Shown: piece by piece, positions 25,584-32,063 of the stretch
How positions within the stretch are numbered: position 1 is the stretch's first letter
Layout of the letters: each line of letters opens with the position of its first letter
Translations under genes and position numbers: made by a program
From: Streptomyces europaeiscabiei
Lineage (GTDB): Bacteria; Actinomycetota; Actinomycetes; Streptomycetales; Streptomycetaceae
Length of the DNA: 64,000 bases
Direction: 5' to 3'
Assembly (NCBI RefSeq): GCF_036346855.1
Contig: NZ_CP107841.1
Coordinates: forward strand, 3,414,001 to 3,478,000
Notes under the pieces: model-generated
Database searches by the model: none
The model's input: the letters and a program-made list of their open reading frames with translations, nothing else
Told to the model about the DNA's origin: nothing

Positions 25584-27527
25584 ATGACCGACGGCCTGTC
25601 TGCGTCCGCGACCGCCACGTACACCCGGATCTACGAGGAACAGCACCCACGCCTCGTCGCGTACGCGCGTTCCCTCACCAGGAACTCCTGGACCGCCGAG
25701 GACCTCGTCGCCGAGGCGCACTTCCGCGTGTGGCGGCGGCTTTCCGCAGGGCACGAGATCGACAACGTGCCGGCGTACCTGACGACGACGGTGCGGCACC
25801 TCGCGGCGGCGGCGGGCACCGCCACGCGGGAGACGCCGCTGGATCCGACGGCACCCGAGCGGGCCGAGGCCGATGTCCGGGTGGCCGATGGCGCCGACCC
25901 GGCCGAACAGGTCTCCTCCGTCGATCTGTTGGTGCGGGTGCTGGGCCAGCTGCCCGAGCGGTGGGTACGGGCGCTGTGGCTGGCCGAGGCGGAGGGCCAG
26001 CCGCTGGAGGCGGTCGGGCAGCGCATCGGCGCCAAGCAGGGCGCGACGGCGGTACTGCTGCACCGGGCGCGTGAGGGGATGCGTCAGGCCTTCCTGCGCG
26101 AGCAGCCCGGGTCGCCGATCGATCCGGCGTGCCAGGTTCGGTGGGGGCGCATGCCGGCGTACGTGCGCGGTACGGCGACCTCACGCCAGTCCCAGCAGTT
26201 GCTCAGCCACGTGGACGCGTGCGACGACTGCCGGGCACGGCTCGCGGTCCTGATGCGGACCAACGACCGGCTTCCCGCGCTCGTCGGTCCGGCACTCCTG
26301 GTGTTCGTCGTCGGCGGTGGCGGGGGCAAGTTGCTGCTCTCCCTCACAGCGGGCTCCGCCGGTACGGCCGCCGTGCTCGGTGGGGCGGGTGGGCATGGGG
26401 GTGGCCAACTGCTGCACGCGGTGCGGCAGGCCGCGACGGGTGGGGCGGGCGGGGCGAAGGTTCCCGCGGTCACCGCTGTCGGGGCGGCCGCCGCGGCTGC
26501 CGCCGTCGTGGCCGGCATCATCCTCGCGCCCCTCGACTCGGACGCGGTACCGCCCCGGCGGGTGCCGGTCGCCCAGGCCCCGGTGCCCGATCGGCCCGAG
26601 GCCCACTCACCCGAGGTCATCGACCGCCGAAGCGCCGTCACGGACGCCGTCGCCGTGGCCTCGACCGGCGCGGCGGACGCGCCCAGGGCCGACCCCGGCG
26701 GCCGCGACACCGTGGAGATTCAGGCGGCGGACGACAGGGGTGCCGGGGAGGAGCCGACCGTCGGGATCCCGGCGGGCGACGACACGACACCGGGGGACGA
26801 GACCGCGCCGGACACGGATCCGGATGCGCCGACAGGCGGCGGGGAGGCGAACAAGCCGGAGGTGACTGCGCCAGAACCGCCGGCCGAGGGAGGCCCGGAG
26901 TTGCCGGGCACCCCGGAGATACCGGACGAGGGAAGCCCGGAGGTGCCGAGCACCCCGGAGATCCCGTGGACGCCCGAGGCCCCGCAGGCACCGGAGCCCC
27001 CGGGCACCCCCGGGGGCGATACGCCCGTGAGTGATACACCGGCGGACGAGACTCCTGAACCGGTGACGCCGGGCGGGGGTTCGCCCGGGGCGGAGGAACC
27101 GGGGGCCGAAGAGCCGGGCGTGAATGCGCCGGAGGTCGAGGAGCCGGCGGCTCAAGAGCCGGGCACAGAAGAGCCCGGCACGGGACAGCCCGGGGCACAA
27201 GAGCCGGGAGTCGAAGAGCCCGGCACGGAAGAGCCCGGCATCGATTACCCCGAGGTCGATGGGCCGGGGGCCGAGGCGCCGGGGACCGAGGCGCCGGGGA
27301 CCGAGGCCCCACCTGCCGAGAACCCCGCACCGGAGATCCCTGCCCCCGCCGAGCCCGCCCCGGCAGAGGAAGCGCCCGTAGAACAAGCGCCCGTAGAGGA
27401 GACCCCCGCTCCGCCGGAGCCGGTCGATCCTGCGCCGGAGACTCCCGCTCCGGTCGATCCGGCGCCGGAGACTCCCGCTCCCGTGGAGCCTGCGCCGGAG
27501 GCCCCGGCGCCCGGGGGCGGCTGCTGA
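25584..27527 (+). CDS. ECF sigma factor fused to zinc-finger, membrane helices and Pro/Glu-rich tail
   Basis: 647 residues, three times a normal ECF factor. Sigma region 2 spans about 17-78 (LRNSWTAEDLVAEAHFRVW type) and region 4 about 112-168. A ZAS-type zinc motif H209-x3-C213-x2-C216 follows, as in anti-sigma factors. Hydrophobic segments at about 230-247 and 293-316 should cross the membrane. Residues 317-647 are almost only Pro, Glu, Ala, Gly, Thr and Val in repeats such as EEPGTEEPG and PAPETPAP, ending GGGC. The tail would lie outside and could span the cell wall. This looks like a sigma factor carrying its own membrane-bound anti-sigma-like sensor; ECF groups with large C-terminal fusions are known in actinobacteria. 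It is divergent from the ssgA-like operon. Confidence 0.87.
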   Translation: MTDGLSASATATYTRIYEEQHPRLVAYARSLTRNSWTAEDLVAEAHFRVWRRLSAGHEIDNVPAYLTTTVRHLAAAAGTATRETPLDPTAPERAEADVRVADGADPAEQVSSVDLLVRVLGQLPERWVRALWLAEAEGQPLEAVGQRIGAKQGATAVLLHRAREGMRQAFLREQPGSPIDPACQVRWGRMPAYVRGTATSRQSQQLLSHVDACDDCRARLAVLMRTNDRLPALVGPALLVFVVGGGGGKLLLSLTAGSAGTAAVLGGAGGHGGGQLLHAVRQAATGGAGGAKVPAVTAVGAAAAAAAVVAGIILAPLDSDAVPPRRVPVAQAPVPDRPEAHSPEVIDRRSAVTDAVAVASTGAADAPRADPGGRDTVEIQAADDRGAGEEPTVGIPAGDDTTPGDETAPDTDPDAPTGGGEANKPEVTAPEPPAEGGPELPGTPEIPDEGSPEVPSTPEIPWTPEAPQAPEPPGTPGGDTPVSDTPADETPEPVTPGGGSPGAEEPGAEEPGVNAPEVEEPAAQEPGTEEPGTGQPGAQEPGVEEPGTEEPGIDYPEVDGPGAEAPGTEAPGTEAPPAENPAPEIPAPAEPAPAEEAPVEQAPVEETPAPPEPVDPAPETPAPVDPAPETPAPVEPAPEAPAPGGGC

Positions 27528-27937
27528 GACCGGGACGGTGGCGAGGACGGTGACCGTGTCGCCTTCTCGCCCCACCGCGTTCGGCGAAGACCTGGCGGAG
27601 GTGTTCCGCGGCGCGCGGACCGCCCGCCATGCCGCGGGGACGAGGGACGAGGGCGACACGCAACACCGCCCCGGGCTTCACCGCCGCCGGAGCCACCGCC
27701 CGGACCGCGCCACACGCCCCCGGTCACCCGTTCACACCCTCGCCCGTCCCCTATTGCGTTCTCTTCTCCACCGCGCCCACCCCACCCCGGTGACCTGCCC
27801 AAACACCGACCCTCGCGCCCTCCGCCCCCGCCCTCCTGACACCCGTTCACATCATTTCTGACGCTCCATCAGGAAGCGCTTCGGCCGGTGTGCCACTTAC
27901 CTCGGAAGGGACCGGAGGACTCTCGGAGGAGCCAGCG
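27528..27937. other. Intergenic region upstream of the surface-protein gene
   Basis: 410 nt with no convincing gene; a small open frame at 27538-27861 has no family features and poor composition. Near the 3' end an imperfect palindrome TTCTGACGCTCCATCAGGAA (27856-27875) lies about 65 nt before the next start and may be an operator or promoter element. A GGAGGA ribosome-binding site (27925-27930) serves the next gene. Confidence 0.5.
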
Positions 27938-28468
27938 ATGCGACGTACTGCCCGGCCGCTGACCGCAACCGCGCTCGCCGTCGCCGTCGCGGCCCTCGCC
28001 GCCGCACCCGCGTACGGCGGTGAGGGCACCGGCCGACTCGAACTGTCCCCCGCCGGTGTCGTCCCCGGCGACGAGGTCACCGTCCGTACGGCGGCCTGTG
28101 GTGCGGACGGTACGGCGACGGGGGACGCCGGCGCCGTCGGCGCCGGCTCCTTCCCGCTGGCTCCAGGCTCCGGGCAGCCGCAGCTCGACGGGCGGTTCGA
28201 GGTACCACCGAGCGCGCAGCCGGGGACGTACGAGATCGTCGCGACCTGCGTCGACGGTGGTCACCGGGTCACCGGCGACCTCGTGGTCTCGCTCACCGGC
28301 ACACGCACCGCGCAGCCGACGTATCCGAGGGGAAGTGTGAAGACGGGGGTCGGTGGCGCACTCGGTCCCGACCCCGTGCAGACCGCGGCAGGCGTGGCGG
28401 CTCTGGCCGTCGCCGCCGCGGGCGGTACCTGGCTCCTGCATCGCCGGGCGAGAGGCGACGGGATCTGA
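27938..28468 (+). CDS. Secreted, C-terminally anchored surface protein
   Basis: 176-residue exported protein: signal peptide (MRRTARPLTATALAVAVAAL, cleavage near AYG), an immunoglobulin-like extracellular domain with two Cys (about 52 and 102; possible disulfide), then a C-terminal block GSVKTGVGGALG, a hydrophobic helix and a basic end (HRRARGDG). That end resembles a sortase sorting signal, but no LPxTG or LAxTG is present. A class F sortase gene follows 238 nt downstream, so it is the likely partner (inference). ATG chosen because GGAGGA is 7 nt upstream. Function unknown. Confidence 0.78.
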   Translation: MRRTARPLTATALAVAVAALAAAPAYGGEGTGRLELSPAGVVPGDEVTVRTAACGADGTATGDAGAVGAGSFPLAPGSGQPQLDGRFEVPPSAQPGTYEIVATCVDGGHRVTGDLVVSLTGTRTAQPTYPRGSVKTGVGGALGPDPVQTAAGVAALAVAAAGGTWLLHRRARGDGI

Positions 28469-28510
28469 CGGACACCCTCCGCCGTCCGTCCGCCGGTACC
28501 GCCGTCCCCC

Positions 28511-28549
28511 CTCCCCTCCGGGCCCGACGCCCCTCGGCCCGGAGGGGAG
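28511..28549 (+). terminator. Hairpin terminator after surface-protein gene
   Basis: Perfect 14-bp stem, CTCCCCTCCGGGCC (28511-28524) with its complement (28536-28549), and an 11-nt loop. It lies 42 nt after the stop codon and upstream of the sortase gene. There is no T-run, as is normal in Streptomyces. Confidence 0.6.
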
Positions 28550-28706
28550 GAACACGGGGAAGGGAAGACCCCCAGCGGGTCACATACGACGAAGGGCCGA
28601 AGAGGCAGGGACCAAGGGCCGCAGGGCGCCGAACCGACACCATCGGCGGACGCCCCGAACACCTTGAACACCCCGTACGCCCTGCACGGCCCGAAAGGAG
28701 GTCCCC

Positions 28707-29405
28707 GTGCGTCGGCTCGCCAATTCCGTCATAGCCGGGGTCACCGTGGTCGCCCTCTGTTCCGGCGCGTGGTTGCTGCGCAGCGGCACCGCGTCACACG
28801 CGCCTCCGCAGCCGTCGGCCGCGCAGGCCCACATCCGTTCGAGTACGTCGAGCGCGTCGGGTGCGGGAAACACCTCGGGCGCGTCGAGCCGTACCGGGTC
28901 GTCGGGCGCCTCCGGGGTCGACGAGCCGGTGGCCGTCCCGCTGCCGCCCTCCCCGCCCGACCGCATCCGCATCCCCTCCATCGGCGTGGACGCGCCGCTC
29001 ATGGAGCTCGGCCTCACGCCCGTCGGCAGTCTCAACGTCCCGCCCGCCGAGAAGGAGAACCTCGCGGGCTGGTACGAGGCCGGCACCACCCCGGGTGCAC
29101 GGGGAACCTCGATCGTCGCCGGCCACGTGGACAACGCCGACGGTCCCGCCGTCTTCTTCGGCCTCGGCGCGCTGAAGCGGGGCGCCACCGTCGAGGTGGA
29201 CCGGCGGGACGGCGGGATCGCGGTGTTCACGGTGGATGCGGTGGAGGTGTACGACGCGCGGAACTTCCCCGACCAGAAGGTGTACGGGGCGTCGACGCGG
29301 GCGGAGTTGCGGGTCATCACCTGTGGCGGCGGGTATTCGAGGGCGACCGGCTACCAGGGCAACGTGGTCGTCTTCGCCCACCTCACGGGCAGCCGCGCCG
29401 GCTGA
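28707..29405 (+). CDS. Class F sortase
   Basis: Membrane-anchored cysteine transpeptidase of the class F type found in actinobacteria. It has an N-terminal signal/anchor (about 5-30), a Ser/Gly-rich linker (about 35-72) and the sortase barrel. Catalytic residues are visible: His in VAGHVDN (near 140), Cys in VITCGGGY (near 209) and Arg in SRATGYQGN (near 215). The start is GTG with AAAGGAGG upstream. The gene follows a surface protein with a C-terminal hydrophobic tail, suggesting a dedicated enzyme/substrate pair. Class F substrates are poorly known. Confidence 0.9.
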   Translation: MRRLANSVIAGVTVVALCSGAWLLRSGTASHAPPQPSAAQAHIRSSTSSASGAGNTSGASSRTGSSGASGVDEPVAVPLPPSPPDRIRIPSIGVDAPLMELGLTPVGSLNVPPAEKENLAGWYEAGTTPGARGTSIVAGHVDNADGPAVFFGLGALKRGATVEVDRRDGGIAVFTVDAVEVYDARNFPDQKVYGASTRAELRVITCGGGYSRATGYQGNVVVFAHLTGSRAG

Positions 29406-29482
29406 CCACCGACCGGATCACCGGCCTGATCACCGGCGACCCTGCGCGCCTGCGACCGTCCCGGCATCGCTCACGCCGTCGC

Positions 29483-30271
29483 TCACGCCATCCACTGTTC
29501 GTACCCCATCTTCGAAACCAGCGTGAACACCACCGTCAGCAGGACGACCCGGACGAAGCCGCTGCCCTTCTTGAGGGCGGTCCGGGCGCCGACGGTGCCG
29601 CCGACGAGGTTGAAGACCGCCATCAGGGCCGCCAGCTGCCAGTAGACCGTGCCCTTCCAGGCGAACGTGGCGAGGGCGCCGGCGTTGGTGCAGCAGTTGA
29701 CGATCTTGGCGGTGGCGGAGGCGGTGACCAGGTCGAGGTGGAGGACCGCGGTCAGGGCGAGGACCAGGAACGTGCCGGTGCCGGGGCCGATGAGGCCGTC
29801 GTAGAAGCCGATGCCGACACCTGCGAGGCCGATCGCGGCGAGGACGCGGCGCGCGGAGACCGGGCCCGTGGCGGGGGCCGTCGTGCCGAAGGAGGGGCGC
29901 AGGATCACGAAGGCGCCCACGGCGAGGAGGACGACCATGACCACCGGCTTCAGGATCTCGGTGCTCATCCCCGCGGCCACGAAGGCACCGGCCGTCGAGC
30001 CCGCCAGCGCCGCCAGACCGATCCGTACGGCGATCTTCACGTCGACGGGGGTGCGGCGGGCGTACGTCACCGCCGCGCCCGTCGTGCCGACGATGGCGAC
30101 GGCCTTGTTGGTGCCGAGCGCGTACTGCGCGGCCGAGGCGCCGTTCGGCAGGCCCAGGAGGAGGGTGGGGAGGAGCAGGAGCCCGCCGCCACCCACCACG
30201 GCGTCGATCCAGCCGGCCGCGAGGGCGGCGAGGCAGAGGAGTACGACCATGGTCAGCGATATGTCGGGCAT
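29483..30271 (-). CDS. TSUP family (TauE/SafE) membrane transporter
   Basis: Eight-helix permease of the TauE/SafE family, often exporting sulfite or organosulfur anions; substrate here unknown. The N-terminal helix is followed by the family motif DAVVGGGGLLLLPTLL (about 22-37). The second repeat half has GFYDGLIGPGTGTFLV (about 160-175), also typical. The start was moved to ATG 30271, which begins at the first helix (MPDISLTMVV), giving 262 residues; the open frame to 30361 adds only polar sequence. It is convergent with the sortase gene. Confidence 0.88.
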   Translation of the reverse strand: MPDISLTMVVLLCLAALAAGWIDAVVGGGGLLLLPTLLLGLPNGASAAQYALGTNKAVAIVGTTGAAVTYARRTPVDVKIAVRIGLAALAGSTAGAFVAAGMSTEILKPVVMVVLLAVGAFVILRPSFGTTAPATGPVSARRVLAAIGLAGVGIGFYDGLIGPGTGTFLVLALTAVLHLDLVTASATAKIVNCCTNAGALATFAWKGTVYWQLAALMAVFNLVGGTVGARTALKKGSGFVRVVLLTVVFTLVSKMGYEQWMA

Positions 30272-30784
30272 GATCGCGACCCTATGCGGTGGGATAGGTG
30301 TGCCGTCCATCGACCTGAGGATGTTCTGAGGTTCGGCACCGAGGGCTCCACCGGACGACACCCCGCCTCGTCAGCGCCCCGTCATCCCTTCCCCGCCGGA
30401 CGACCCTCGTCCCCGGCGGACGCCCCTTTCCCCGCCTGTCGACCCCCGTCCCCGCCGGACGACCACTTCCCCACCGATCGTTCACCGTCCCCGCCGGACG
30501 ACCACTTCCCCACCGATCGTTCACCGTCCCCGCCGGACGACCGCTTCCCCACCGATCCGCCACGGAAAGTGTTTCGGCGCCGCCCCGTCCCGCGGCCCCT
30601 GACGTGACCTACGGCACCGCCGCCCGGCGCGGTCGCCTCGCCGGGCGCTCCGCCCCGCTCTCCCGTATACGCCCGCACGACCCTCGTATCGCCAGGTCAA
30701 CAGCGTGATCCCGGGCGTCCTCACACCCCACCCAGGCCTTCCGGAAACCCCTCACACCGCGCTCGGGGCCGCGGGGAGGGCAGC
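30272..30784. repeat. Intergenic region with 39-bp tandem repeats
   Basis: The 574-nt gap between the divergent transporter and nitrite reductase operon includes three 39-bp units (30446-30484, 30485-30523, 30524-30562; the third diverges at the end). Each holds CGTCCCCGCCGGACGACC and TTCCCCACCGATC. Degenerate copies extend back to about 30390. On either strand the array keeps one open frame (13-residue repeats), but no start, ribosome-binding site or homology supports a gene. Confidence 0.6.
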
Positions 30785-30822
30785 GTTCCTCGTGGGAAAC
30801 AGACGCGATGCGGTCGGGTAAC
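30785..30822 (+). promoter_or_regulatory. Putative GlnR box upstream of nitrite reductase operon
   Basis: An 11-nt-phased set GTTCC (30785), GAAAC (30796), GATGC (30807) and GTAAC (30818) fits gTnAc-n6-GaAAc twice, with the third element weak. The last half-site is 23 nt from the ATG, exactly as at nasA, and both promoters then share the 9-mer CCGCACGCT in the same register. nirB is an established GlnR target in S. coelicolor; this site is inferred by eye. Confidence 0.65.
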
Positions 30823-30845
30823 ACCGGCACCGCACGCTCAAGGAC

Positions 30846-32063
30846 ATGACCTCGAATGAGCGTGTGGTGGTGATCGGCTCCGGCCTCGCGGGTGCACGTC
30901 TCGCCCGGCGGCTCGGAGAGCTCGGCATGCCCGCCACCCTGGTCGGCGAGGAGGAGCACACACCCTACAACCGGGTGCTGCTCGCCGAAGTCCTGGCCGG
31001 GCGGTACGCGCCCGAGGTCATCGCGTTGCCCGCCCCCGCCGAGCTGACGCACGGCCGGGTGGTCCGTATCGACCGCGAGATGCGAGCCGTACATCTCGCG
31101 GACGGTACGGAGATCGCGTACGGCAAACTGGTCCTCGCGACCGGCTCGAACCCGGTGCTGCCGCCGCTGCGCGGCCTCTGGGACCCGGAGCGGCACGAGT
31201 TCCCCGACGGGGTGCACGCCTTCCGGACCATGGACGACTGCCTGCGCCTGTCCAAGGCCGTACGGCCGGGCGTGCGGGCCGTCGTCATCGGCGGCGGGCT
31301 CCTCGGGGTCTCCGCCTCCCGCGCGCTCGCCCTGCGCGGCGCACAGGTCGTTCTCGCCCAGCAGGGCGAACGGCTGATGGAGCGTCAACTCGACCCGTCC
31401 GCCTCGAAGTTGGTCCGTCGGCACCTCGCCGACCTCGGCGTCGAGGTGCACACCGAGACACGCGTACGCGCCGTCCGCAGCCTCGGCGGGACCGTACGGT
31501 CCGTGTCGATGGCCGACGGTTACGCGCTCGACGCGGACCTGGTCGTCATCGCCTGCGGGGTCCACCCCCGCGTGGGTCTCGCCCAGGAGGCGGGACTCGC
31601 CGTGCACAAGGGCGTCATCGTCGACGAGGAGCTGCGCAGCTCCGACCCGCACATCCACGCGATCGGCGACTGCGCCCAGTTCGAGGGCACGGTGTACGGG
31701 CTCGCCACCCCGGCACTCGAACAGGCCGACGTGCTGGCCGAGTTGCTGGCGGGGAACACCGCCTCCCGTTACACCGGAACCCGCGCCCTGACCCGACTGA
31801 CGCTCGCCGGAGCGGACTTCCTCGATCTCGCGGCGTTCGGCGAGCCCGAGCCGCTGCCCGGTGACGACGTCATCCAGCTCACCGACGCCACCCGCGGCAC
31901 CTACCGCAAGGTCGTCGTCCGCGACGACCGCCTGGTCGGCGGGGTGCTCGTCGGCGAACTCGGCACCGTGGGCGCGCTCGCCCGCGCCTGGGAGGGAGCG
32001 GAGCCGCTCCCCACGAACGGCGCTCCCCTGCTCCACCTGCTCACCAACGATGGAGGCTCCTGA
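30846..32063 (+). CDS. FAD/NAD(P)-dependent oxidoreductase of the nitrite reductase operon
   Basis: Flavoprotein resembling the N-terminal half of NirB: FAD motif VVVIGSGLAGARLARRL at the start, YNRVLLAEVLAG, and a second dinucleotide motif VIGGGLLGVSASRAL (about 148). The IHAIGDCAQF FAD motif is near 265. It probably shuttles electrons from NAD(P)H to nitrite or nitrate reductase, acting as a separate reductase subunit as NasB-type proteins do; direct partner unproven. The TGA is directly followed by nirB (no gap). Expression is probably driven by the GlnR-like box upstream. Confidence 0.88.
   Translation: MTSNERVVVIGSGLAGARLARRLGELGMPATLVGEEEHTPYNRVLLAEVLAGRYAPEVIALPAPAELTHGRVVRIDREMRAVHLADGTEIAYGKLVLATGSNPVLPPLRGLWDPERHEFPDGVHAFRTMDDCLRLSKAVRPGVRAVVIGGGLLGVSASRALALRGAQVVLAQQGERLMERQLDPSASKLVRRHLADLGVEVHTETRVRAVRSLGGTVRSVSMADGYALDADLVVIACGVHPRVGLAQEAGLAVHKGVIVDEELRSSDPHIHAIGDCAQFEGTVYGLATPALEQADVLAELLAGNTASRYTGTRALTRLTLAGADFLDLAAFGEPEPLPGDDVIQLTDATRGTYRKVVVRDDRLVGGVLVGELGTVGALARAWEGAEPLPTNGAPLLHLLTNDGGS

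Noticed and set aside
27538..27861. Small plus-strand open frame after the ECF gene
   Set aside because: Arg/His/Pro-rich without ribosome-binding site or family features; typical of GC-rich noncoding DNA.
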